NCBI GenBank assembly: GCA_037893225.1
Contig: JAZGUH010000223.1
Span: 1,240,001 to 1,304,000, forward strand
Direction: 5' to 3'
Origin: Hippasteria phrygiana
Lineage: Eukaryota; Echinodermata; Asteroidea; Valvatida; Goniasteridae
DNA length: 64,000 bases
A program made the translations under genes and the position numbers. This document shows positions 1-9,351 of this stretch, in pieces. Each line of letters opens with the position of its first letter. Position 1 is the first letter of the stretch. Below the pieces are notes generated by a model. It was not told the origin of the DNA. It saw only the letters and a list, made by a program, of their open reading frames with translations, and did no database searches.

Positions 1-87
1 ACTCAACCTTTGTGACTCGGTACTCAAGAATGCCAACTCGGATCTGAACTGGATGTTTGCTGACTTGAATATCAACAGAGTAGTGTT

Positions 88-250
88 TTGGCCGAGTGGT
101 CCAGCGTACTGAAGCCAAGTTTTGGTGGCTCAGAAATTCTGAGTGATCGGAAAATGGGTTTGAATCCCAGCCTGGCCAGTCATGGCACTTGTGTCCTTGA
201 GCAAGGCACATTATCGTAATTACTTTTCTCTACCCGGTACCAGCGCAAGT
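88..250 (+). mobile_element. tRNA-derived SINE-like repeat
   Basis: The stretch opens with a Leu/Ser tRNA-like A-box region (gccgagtggtccagcg near 91) and has a B-box-like segment (gggtttgaatccc near 155), followed by a non-tRNA tail with cttgagcaaggcac. This head-plus-tail layout is typical of tRNA-derived SINEs. It is not a functional tRNA because the cloverleaf is incomplete. The 3' limit is a guess. Confidence 0.5.
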
Positions 251-464
251 TGAGCAGTAACATGCAAGAGAATGGCATCCTGTCCAGAGGGAAAAGAAAT
301 ATTCTCAGTCGTTTAATGCTACAGAAACCAGATATAAACACTGGCCCGATAAGCTATCCTGCTCAGAACATACCTTTTTAAAGTTATCGACAGGTATAAG
401 ATCATAAGTTATACTATCAGTGACCACTAGGCATGTATACTTGTGTCTATGTTGGCCAACTTAC

Positions 465-760
465 ACCGGGGACCATGTCGCATCCTGCCATGCAAGCACC
501 CCATGTAGTCTCTCCATCGTGTCGCATGCTGCGCCCAGCCTGTCCTGGGCCAGCAGCATCAGCCGGCGATACTCCGCCAACATCTCCTTGCCTTTTTTCT
601 GCTGCTGCTCAATGTCAGCGGAGTTCTGCTCTCCTCCCTGGGCAGCATTTGCGGCAGGAGTTGCTGAGGAGTTTGGCCCGTTGGGCGGCCGAGATCCAGA
701 TGCTCGAGGGCTGTATTCTGGGAGTTTGAGCTTTGCCAGGCCTCCTGCTCCTGCCAGCAG
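465..760 (-). CDS. Coding exon of an unrecognised gene (partial)
   Basis: Read on the minus strand this locally GC-rich block has a long stop-free frame. It contains a hydrophobic Leu/Ala stretch (LALLALLAGAGGLAKLKLPE), then a Pro/Ser/Asn/Ala-rich linker, then a charged helical segment with a Gln/Lys run (IEQQQKKGKEMLAEYRRLML) and a segment ending near HGVLAWQDATWSP. The frame runs into a strong donor (gtaagt) at 464, leaving phase 2. The upstream boundary is uncertain: AG sites occur near 740-790. The pattern suggests a membrane-anchored protein with a cytosolic coiled region. I do not recognise the family. The longest frames listed on the plus strand and in the other minus frame look like shadows of this exon. 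Confidence 0.5.
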
Positions 761-2180
761 GGCGAGGAGGGCAAGGCTACTCGCCAGCAGTTGACCTTCC
801 GGAAAAAAATGGAACTATTTTCCGTCAAAAACCTCACTAGAGTGCCGTGGTTTATTGGTTACATTGGTCCGAGTCTTCTGTGGTTGTACATGTACATGGG
901 TTCAAACTTCCAGGAGATCAGTGCTTGTGTTCTCAGGCAAGACACTTTACTACAATTTCCCCTCTCCACCCAGGAGTATAATGGGTACCTGTGAGGGTAG
1001 AGAACAACAGATTGCATTGATCTTGAAGTTGAACTGCTGCATAAAAACTGATTTCTTGGCCTGATGACCAGGGGTGAATCGATTAGTTCTTATTATTTCA
1101 ACTTTGTCGCCTGAATTGTTGTTTGAAATTTCAAGTGAGTACAAGTGAAACGTTTAATTCATCTGGGTGTTATCAATGGCGTGCTGGTTTGCCATACCGG
1201 CTTGTGCAGACAAGCATAATGCACACAATAGGCAAACAATGGAATGAATACGTGCAGTAATGTGCATGTAGATGACAACCGGCCAGGTGGTCTTTTTTCA
1301 AGCCGTGGCTATGGCCGTCGTCCGTATTCAATGGGTTTATGAGCTGCAAGGTTTTATCATTAAAATTTAGGACCTACCAGACTCCATGAAGTAGCTGATA
1401 AGAAGTGATGTTATCCAGAATGACAGCGTGACGAAAGGTGACTCCCATCTAGAGATAAGAAAAGAATGAGAATATGTAGGCAAAGATTTGGATTATTTAT
1501 TTTTTTCTCCTTTTGAAAGCCTTCCTTGAATCGAAGTCAAATCCTGTGTTAAATTCAGCTTCCCATCAACAAAACTGTACAGGCTTCTATATAGAGATTA
1601 TACTGTTTGTACTGTTTACTCAAAATCTGTAAGTATCGACCGACTGATGAACACTTCAACCCAGTTTTTAAAGATGCTGTGTCCCTGCTTGCTGTGAATG
1701 GCACCCTGAGAAATAATTGTTCAAATTGAATTGCTAATAGTTTAGCATTAGAATACTCATGAGCTTTCCAAGAGACATTCCACACACACACACACAAAAA
1801 CTGACCAACAATAAGTAACAGAGTTAATGTACAGGGGGTATAGGGCAATCTTGATGTGTAGCACGTTAATAAAGGCAGACAACATAGATTGTTGAATGTA
1901 GTCAGCAATCTTTTTCTTCCATAATACGTTTGTAATGGAAATCCATTGAATTAAAATTTTCAGTCAGAGTAGTACGGACAAAGCAACTTGAACATCTTGC
2001 TTTTGATTTTCACTGCTGATGTTCTTGTAAATGTTAAAAAAGAAAAACACCCAATAAACAAACAAAAACAAAAAACAAAAAAACAAAGGTGAAATCTGTG
2101 AATAAAAGTTTGTTTTAGCTAAAAACTCTGAAACGCAAGACTCATGATTCACCTTCACAAGAATCCTTTAATTCTACTAA
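761..2180. other. No supported gene
   Basis: AT-rich sequence with a short CA run near 1782-1796 and A-rich tracts near 2035-2090. Frames are short and lack convincing coding composition or splice context. It may be an intron of the minus-strand gene whose exon lies at 465-760. Confidence 0.5.
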
Positions 2181-2205
2181 ATATTGTTGTATTTACCTGA
2201 TCAGA

Positions 2206-2426
2206 AAAACAATGATCTTCCACAGAAGCACGACATACCAACACAGCCGCTGCAATCTCTGGATGCTCTGGACAAGATTACTTATGCTGTACTGGAGGGG
2301 GCGTGGCCGAGGCTTGGAGGCGGGGGATTCCTGCTGGTCCCCGATCCTCATAGCATCTGGATTCTTCACGCTGCTATGACAATTGGCCATTGTCGCGTCA
2401 TCAGGGCCAGTGGGTGTCTATCATGA
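2206..2426 (+). CDS. Possible terminal exon, unrecognised
   Basis: After a pyrimidine-containing stretch ending in gatcag (2200-2205), a plus-strand frame of about 73 codons reads through to TGA at 2424-2426. It includes EGAWPRLGGGGFLLVPDP and SIWILHAAMTIGHCRVIRAS. Local GC is above its surroundings. No family was recognised and no partner exon was found, so this is only a candidate. It could be a gene remnant or a chance frame. Confidence 0.2.
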
Positions 2427-2492
2427 TTCAGCAACAGCTATCAGAATCTGCAATCTTGAGGCAAGACAAATTTGACTGATTACTTTATCAGT

Positions 2493-2792
2493 TAGGCCGA
2501 GTAAAAAAGAAAACATGTTTTACGTCCGGGTTTTCAAAAAAAAGGAGGAAGAGGGGCTTTCTATTTATTTTTTTTTATTTTCAAGATGGCCGTCATTTAA
2601 AAGAAATTCTGGCAACCGTTGGTGTTTCCCTGTTCAAAAACACATTAAAAATGAAAAAGACAATTTCCAATTTACTGGCTGGCATTTTTGGGTTTTTTTT
2701 ACAAACATTTTCTGTGGTAAAAAAAAAAACCAGGCGGCCTCCAAAAAGGAAGCGGGCGGGGACACGAAACATGTTTTTTTTGTTCGCCTTAA
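2493..2792 (+). mobile_element. MITE family A, copy 1
   Basis: About 300 bp bounded by imperfect terminal inverted repeats: taggccgagtaaaaaa at the left, and the reverse complement of ttcgcctta at the right, both followed inward by A-runs and catgttt. TTA flanks both ends, consistent with a TTA/TA target duplication. Two further copies lie at 26995-27392 and 27982-28351. The interior carries caagatggccgtcat (2582-2596), a YY1-like motif kept in all three copies. There is no coding capacity. Confidence 0.75.
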
Positions 2793-2811
2793 CGTTAGAG
2801 GAATGCAGTAG

Positions 2812-2985
2812 CGGAAAGATTTTACTTTAATACCCCACCAAAATTGGTCAGAAATTGCAAATCTTGGAAAACAACCATCCACTTTGTGTTCGGAATTCTA
2901 TAAACACTTGGCACAACCTTTTTAATTTGGAGAACATTGTTGGAAATATAGGGGAAGAAAGTTTGTGTTTTCTGTGTCAGATCAT
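2812..2985 (+). mobile_element. MITE family B, partial copy
   Basis: Clearly similar to 5667-5850, the left part of the element in the ANAPC10 intron: shared words include ggaaagattttactttaat, aaacacttggcacaac and gaagaaag(c/t)ttgtgttttctg. The right inverted arm was not found here. It starts 20 bp after MITE A copy 1. Confidence 0.65.
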
Positions 2986-3159
2986 ACAGCAAGGAACACA
3001 ATGTGTTCCTTACTGTAGACTATGCTCAGCCTCATCAGTCAGTGTTCAAATGGATGTTTTTTTCTGGCTCATTTTGTACGGATTTTGTGTAAGCGGATTT
3101 GCTTTACTTACCAATGCAGAACAGTGCCCTAAACAAGACAACCACCACATTTTATCATA

Positions 3160-3375
3160 GTGGCGTAACTATGTGGGAGGACCATATAATATAGTCGCAT
3201 AGGGACGTTCCCTCCCACCCCCCCCCCCCCCCCCCCCCCCCCCATTTGAATTCTTGAAATGTACACAAAATTATACATGCCACGGTTCATGTACTTTCAG
3301 TTCACCCTTGAAAAAAGTGTGCACCCCCGAGGCGCCCCCCCCCCCCGGAAATTTCACCCAGATACGCCACTGCAC
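3160..3375 (+). mobile_element. Short inverted-repeat element with poly-C core
   Basis: The left end agtggcgtaac and the right end gatacgccactg are inverted versions of each other. Between them is a 26-nt C run (3218-3243) and a second C run near 3338. Related sequence with ttacgtcactgg and a G run appears around 58700-58982. This resembles a decayed hAT-type MITE relic. The class is an inference. Confidence 0.45.
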
Positions 3376-4186
3376 TGGCCTACCCACCCGACGCGATGCC
3401 GACGATACGAACCGTACGGTACACACCCCCACCCTCCATGACCCTCCTGGCGCCCGTCATGCCCCTTGAATATAAAATATTTAGCATATGTCGCGATGAC
3501 GTATAAAAGCTCGTCTTGAACAAAAAGGGCAAATAAGTTAACATACAAATACAAATTGTGGTAGAAATTAAATGTAATAACACAAAAACTACCTCCATGA
3601 TGTCAAACAGGCCACAGCCATGACAGGTCAATCGCAAAACATGACAATGTCGTACAAGAAGGATCCGAAGCACAGTTGGTTGTTTCGAATGAGGGCGCTG
3701 CTTAAAAGGGCTGTAATTAAACTTGCAAAAGTATCTGTATCGTTATATAGTCCTCTCTCCTAGTGGCGTGGAGAGAACGCAGTCAGTTGATTTTTGTTTT
3801 CATTAAGTAACAAATTTCTTTGTTTTATGGAAATGTATAGGTTCCTTAATAAAACTGTAGATTGCAGGACAGGAAAATAACGGATTTGGGTCCATAATAA
3901 AGTGACTGACATCGTCGTTCGAAGGACTTATTCAAGTTTGTATATTGCGCTGTCCGTGCGGCGCCCTCGCGCGACCGCTCGTGTGATACAAAACCACTTG
4001 TTCTTCGGATCGTCTTTGCTAAAATTGGGTCGAATAAAACATCTGCAGTCGAGCATGGAGGATCAGGAATAAACGAGTCAATAATCGAGTGACATGTGGC
4101 GCGCAAATTTGACGGTTTTTTCCTGGTAGGCCGGCCTAGGCCTATTTTAGGCAGTGACATTTAGTTAGAACTGATAAATACACTGG

Positions 4187-4622
4187 TAAGTGTTTTTTGG
4201 GCGAAGTGTTTTTTGGGCGAAGTGTTTTTTGGGGGAAGTGTTTTTTGGGCGAAGTGTTTTTTGGGGGAAGTGTTTTTTGGGGGAAGTGTTTTTTGGGGGA
4301 AGTGTTTTTTGGGGGAAGTGTTTTTTGGGGGAAGTGTTTTTTGGGGGAAGTGTTTTTTGGGCGAAGGGGTAATTGGGCGAAGGGGTAATTGGGCGAAGGG
4401 GTAATTGGGCGAAGGGGTAATTGGGCGAAGGGGTAATTGGGCGAAGGGGTAATTGGGCGAAGGGGTAATTGGGCGAAGCGGTAATTGGGCGAAGCGGTAA
4501 TTGGGCGAAGCGGTAATTGGGCGAAGCGGTTGAGGGCGAAGCGGTTGAGGGCGAAGCGGTTGAGGGCGAAGCGGTTGAGGGCGAAGCGGTTGAGGGCGAA
4601 GCGGTTGAGGGCGAAGCGGTTG
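4187..4622 (+). repeat. Composite minisatellite, 15-16-bp units
   Basis: One continuous array made of successive blocks of related units. First are about 11 copies of aagtgttttttggg(c/g)g, then 7 copies of gaaggggtaattgggc, then 3-4 of gaagcggtaattgggc, then about 7 of gaagcggttgagggc (15 bp). All share a gcgaag core. Open frames on both strands here (for example the Thr/Ala/Ser/Pro repeats read on the minus strand) are products of the array and not genes. Confidence 0.95.
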
Positions 4623-5070
4623 ACAACCCTACCGTACCGTCATTCGTAAATTTTTTTGGCAGTGTTTTAATATTTGACCGTGAACCGTCATCAGATTCAT
4701 TTGAGCTATTTAACCGGCACGGCACTGATCAACGTGCGCAGCGAGTGTTTTTGCATGAGGACTTCATTGTCGTTCTGACTTCGTATTCACGAGATGGGAA
4801 TTAGACCAAATGCAATTTCAGACTTTATTTGGCTTAAAAAATCCTCCAGAGGGATGAATCAGAAAAAGAAAATGCTGATGATGTGCAATTAAATCACTGA
4901 GGATTTGGTTTTAAAAAAGCAATTCTTACTTTTTTTGAAAAAAAAAAAAACACAAAAACACGCGTAGGCCTATGTGACGTCGAACCTAAATGGGGCAGCG
5001 CCAATGCTTGGGAGTGTTAGCCACTCGGCTATTTACCGACTCGACTAATTGGACAGTTATCACTGGTTAT

Positions 5071-5222
5071 AGAGCACCGAAGTGATGACTTCAATGCAAT
5101 GTTTGGAACCAGAATACTTTTGTTATGTGTTTGCATGACTGGCTGTTAACAAAGGAACAGTCGAAATTGACATTTGTTTGGAACCAGTTGTCATGCCAAC
5201 TGACGTCAGACTTCGGTACTCT
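5071..5222 (+). mobile_element. MITE family E, copy 1
   Basis: A foldback element: the left end agagcaccgaagtgatgac is the imperfect inverse of the right end gacgtcagacttcggtact. Inside is a repeated ggaaccag word. A second member with the same ends is at 14447-14557. No coding capacity. Confidence 0.6.
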
Positions 5223-5458
5223 TTTGAGTTGCCCTACTTGCATACATGTGCAAGAGGGTGCTATAAAAATTGTTGGCACTCAGCACGCCAAGAAACGACC
5301 AAAATTGCACATCCATCCCCCCAGATCCACCCATAGCCCATGCGCTCTACCGCTTGAAAATAAACTTGAAAATCAGTTTTTAGCAGATTTAAACAATCTA
5401 CATACAGTAATTCAGTACTAGAGTCCTGTTTTGTTGTTCTGATTTAGGTGACGACACC

Positions 5459-6960
5459 ATGGCAACCCCACCTAGTGCTTCAGGTGTAACCATGGCAACC
5501 ACTTCCAGCGCCAAACAAGATCAAGAGGAGCAAGAGGACAGCAAGACGAAGCTTCGTGAGATAGGGGACCAAGCCGTGTGGTCACTGTCATCATGCAAGC
5601 CGGGGTTTGGTGTCAGTCAACTCAGAGATGACTCAGTAGGTACGAGTCCTCCGTGGAAGGGAAGGGGGAAAGATTTTACTTTAATACCCCTGCCAAAATC
5701 AGTCAGGAATGGCAAAATCTTGGAAAATAACCATCCATTTGTGCTCAGAATTGTATAAACACTTGGCACAACATTTAATTTTTTTATTTTAGTAAGGACA
5801 TTTTCGTGCAATATAGCGGAAGAAAGCTTGTGTTTTCTGCGTTAATGTTCTTGGTACTACCGTGTATGGTCAGTTGGTAACTCAAACATTGATTTCTGCC
5901 TCTTTTTTATTATGGATTTTGCTGACATAAATCTTGAAATAACAGGTTGTGCCACATAGACACTTGTTATCAAGGAGGGTTGGTTATTTTGCCAAGATTT
6001 TGCAGTTCCTGATTGATTTTGGTGGGGGGTATTAATAAACTCTTTCCGTGAAGGGATGTGCACTCACCAGTGTTGTTGTCAAATACCTCTATAAGTAGGA
6101 GCACAGAAAAAAGTATGAGTACTCCAACCCTTGGAATGTAAACGAGTACATTTTTATTGAGTACCATACAGTATATGAGTTTCCTTGTTATAGACCAGTT
6201 AATAAATTCAAATTTATGCATTCATGTGTGTACAATTATGCATGATGCTAAAAGCTTGAGTGTTCAATTGAAAATAAACAAAAAGACATAATTATATTTT
6301 GCTAGAATGTCTTAAAGTTGGTCTGTATTTTTACATTTTTGAGGTTAAAAACCTTCAGAATGTGTTAAGGTTTCTCGCTGTACAGCATAAATTTCTAGAA
6401 CAAAATAAGGAGGTAAAAAAAACTGTTTTGTTTCTGTGCATATCGTATGCAGATGGCAATAAGAAAAATGTGGGCGAGGTCGGCTCATCCAACAAGAAAA
6501 CTGTGGCTATGGGTGTCGTCCATATTCAATGTGTTAATACTTGTCTTTTCTAGAGACTTATTGGCAATCTGACGGCACCCAGCCGCACCTAGTCAACATC
6601 CAGTTCCGGCGCAAGACCACCGTCCACAGCATCGCCATCTATGCTGACTTCAAGTCGGACGAGAGCTACACGCCCAACAAGATCTCCATCCGCATCGGTA
6701 ACAACTTCCACGACCTGCAGGAGATCGAGCTGCTGGAGCTAGGGCAGCCCACCGGCTGGATCCGAATCCCACTGACCGACGCGGAGGGCAAGCCGGTCCG
6801 AACGTTCATGATACAGATCGCGGCCCTGTCCAACCACCAGAACGGCCGGGACACGCACATGCGTCAGATCAAGGTGTATGCACCCATGCAGGAGAACGTG
6901 TTCCATCATATACCCAACTTCTCCACGGTGGAGTGTAGCATGTACAGCATCATCAGATGA
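5459..6960 (+). CDS. ANAPC10: Anaphase-promoting complex subunit 10 (DOC1), two exons
   Basis: APC10 is a small core subunit of the APC/C ubiquitin ligase. It helps form the D-box co-receptor for substrates of mitotic exit. Exons 5459-5639 and 6554-6960 join in phase 1 (g|ag making Glu) to give 195 residues; the vertebrate protein is about 185. The N-terminal ~40 residues are poorly conserved. From REIGDQAVWSLSSCKPGFGV on, it follows the family closely, including QSDGTQPHLVNIQFRRKTT, SDESYTPNKISIRIGNNFHD and NHQNGRDTHMRQIKVY of the DOC jelly-roll fold. The protein ends in Ile-Arg, the known tail that docks on the TPR subunit CDC27/APC3. The start ATG at 5459 sits in accATGg; a second in-frame accATGg is at 5492. 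An acceptor (ttctgatttag) at 5439-5450 suggests a 5' UTR exon upstream. The intron holds MITE B. Confidence 0.96.
5667..6047 (+). mobile_element. MITE family B in ANAPC10 intron
   Basis: About 380 bp with ~65-bp terminal inverted repeats. The left arm (gggaaagattttactttaat... ccaaaatcagtcaggaatgg) is the imperfect inverse of the right arm (ggttattttgccaagatttt... gtattaataaactctttcc). It fills much of the single ANAPC10 intron. A related left half is at 2812-2985. Non-coding. Confidence 0.8.
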
Positions 6961-7196
6961 CGAATGCAGATTTGCAGTGAATTTTATGGATATTTAAATT
7001 AATATTTTGTGGATATGCTTCGGCTGAAATTTTCAATTCAATAGATTTCCTCCTCCAAACGAACAATGGAGTAAAAAACGCATTCTAGGAACAGGCAAAT
7101 TGCTTACCACAATCTGAAGTGTTGGTTTTTAACTTTACATGCGATGATTGCCCAATACACTAGCACTGTAAGAATATCAGCGTCCCACTCCTATGC

Positions 7197-7202
7197 AATA
7201 AA
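7197..7202 (+). terminator. Polyadenylation signal of ANAPC10
   Basis: AATAAA 237 nt after the ANAPC10 stop codon, giving a 3' UTR of roughly 250 nt. Another AATAAA-like word lies near 7340, so an alternative end is possible. A (TTA)n run follows at about 7361-7390. Confidence 0.6.
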
Positions 7203-7357
7203 TGAAACTTCTTAATCTCTTCTGTCCAGCTGTTATTGATGCTGGGGCCGTTCCTCCAACCTTGACTTCTGTTTCCCCTAATTTTAGGTCATAAGATGCG
7301 GCTAGATTTGGGGAATTTTTCCTTGAATGTACATGTACGTAAATAAAAAATTAAAAA

Positions 7358-7391
<34 letters not shown>

Positions 7392-7528
7392 AAACAGAGG
7401 CAGAGCATGTTTATTGTGTCCACGTAGTTCAAGTATTTAGGGCTTCCGATTGGCAATGGAGCTGAAGACCCAAGCTGAAGCCATCTTTTGAAAAAATGGA
7501 CTCAATCCAGCGGGAAATTTCAGAATGT

Positions 7529-7857
7529 TTAACCAGTTCGCGTCAGAAGACGTGTTAACACGATCTGGCTGTTTTTATACACGGGCACGGCTGACGGGTT
7601 AAAATGTCAAGCTTGCCTCGACTCGCCTCAACACGCTAATCCCTCATTTGTTTTGTACACACACACACACACAAAGTCCGAGAAGTCTGTGGAGGCGAAC
7701 CCGGAGTATTGAAATATGAGGTTTCGGCAAGAAATATTGTACAAATACTGTTGAAATGACTCTTGCAAATCAGTATTTGTGGTGGTTGGCTGCTATATTT
7801 TTCCTTTTTTGAAAATAGAAATTTTCGGCAAAAATAATCCCGGCGCGAACTGGTTAA
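7529..7857 (+). mobile_element. MITE family K, copy 1
   Basis: Bounded by ttaaccagttcgcg and its inverse cgcgaactggttaa. The same termini (ttaaccagttcacg / cgaactggttaa) bound 24508-24716. A CA run (7659-7674) lies inside. Non-coding, in the space between the convergent ANAPC10 and EEP genes. Confidence 0.6.
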
Positions 7858-8084
7858 AGAATCTCTTTCGCAATCTGGAATTCCTGAGGTGTTGTCCTAA
7901 AGGTGTTACCTGTAAAAGCCGGTATTTTAAGGGGGTGCCTGTATATGTTGGTATGGGGTCCTGGATTTTTCCTGGATTTTTCATTTTTGGCCAATCTCAC
8001 CCCCGACATGTTTTAATGTACCCCTTCCCTTAAAACAAAACCCCAACGTCCACAAACATATGCATACATGAACTAGCATACATT

Positions 8085-8090
8085 TTTATT
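8085..8090 (-). terminator. Candidate polyadenylation signal of the EEP gene
   Basis: TTTATT on the plus strand (AATAAA on the minus strand), about 1.26 kb downstream of the EEP stop codon. No closer AATAAA was seen on the minus strand. Use of this site is inferred. Confidence 0.35.
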
Positions 8091-8860
8091 GGTACAATGC
8101 AAAAGATTCAAATTAAAAAATAGACTACAGGTACTAACTTTTTGTGTGAAATAATTTTTCCTTTACAAGCCAACTAATAGACATAATGCAAGATTTTTAC
8201 CTTGTTTCCTGAATTACAGAAAAAGCCAAACTGGCTAATGTAAAATCTAGGTACATGAATTCGTTTGAATTACACAATCATTGTAACAGATACTGACAAT
8301 GTTTAAAAATGCAAGTCCATCAGGACATCTGAGGTCCATAGACTAATCCGCCGACTAAAACATGCAGCGGGATTGTAGCGGTGTCTTTGGAGTTTTAGCG
8401 TTCATGATTCATTGCCCTCGCACCTCAAATGTATGAACACATGCCACGGGCATGACACCACCTCTAACTTTCAATATCAACTATCAAAACAATGCAAGTC
8501 TTAATTTAGTGTGTATAAAAATAAGTTGCATTGAATTTGAAAGTACTGTAGTAGTAAAAAAATATTTCACATCAATAGAAACCCAGGTATCTCACTCTTT
8601 TTGGCCACTTGGGTTGATGCCAAACTTGTATTAATTCACAAACTGATGTTTAAAATTTGATCTCGGCACGCCATGGTATCACGGCATGCACTTCAGACCA
8701 TGTGAATTTCTGCCCCTTTCTGCAACAAACACTAAGACTACTTGGTACAAACTTAAAGGAAACAATTGTTCCTTTGGGTCCCTCAAACTAAGAAAAAAAT
8801 AATGCTCAAAAATAAGCATCTACTCACAATGTACATACATGTTTTGTTGGAAAAACTGTG

Positions 8861-9022
8861 TACAGTAGAACTTTGCATTGGGCTATAACGATCATCCTCT
8901 TTCCCACCACCATCCCAAATTATGGTATTCGATACATGCCATTATTTACTATAATAAACGACCGCTATAGTGAAACAAAATTCTGGATCCCATGATGTTT
9001 GTTATAATGGCGTTCTACTGTA
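8861..9022 (-). mobile_element. Short inverted-repeat element
   Basis: The left terminus tacagtagaac is the exact inverse of gttctactgta at the right. About 160 bp, non-coding, lying in the probable 3' UTR of the EEP gene. The ends resemble mariner-type MITE termini, but the class is not established. Confidence 0.5.
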
Positions 9023-9351
9023 CATGTACTATGATGTGGCAACCTTTCCACGTCCCCATCTGGCAAACGTGTTAAACAGTGACATCATTAATACTTGATA
9101 GTTATACTATACCGGTTCTTCAAGGGGATGAACTGAGGAAATGAGGAAATTCCAATATTTACAAGACTTTTTAATTTTCAATGGCATAAGTGTGAAGTGA
9201 AAAACAGCTGATCCGAGGAAAAGTTGCATGCCTGTGATTAAAAGTTCTATGAAATTTTGGACACCCCCACCTCCCCCGGCCAGCCATGTTGTCCAACATG
9301 AAACCGTATATATCTAAACTGCAGCTAAGTGTGAACCAACCCATCAAAGAT

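Noticed and set aside
4187..4622. CRISPR-like array of regularly spaced repeats
   Set aside because: The units are contiguous with no unique spacers, and the genome is eukaryotic.
4165..4725. A 186-codon minus-strand frame rich in Thr-Ala-Ser-Pro and Lys-Thr-Leu-Pro repeats
   Set aside because: It is a direct translation of the 15-16-bp minisatellite. Other frames on both strands of the array are equally open.
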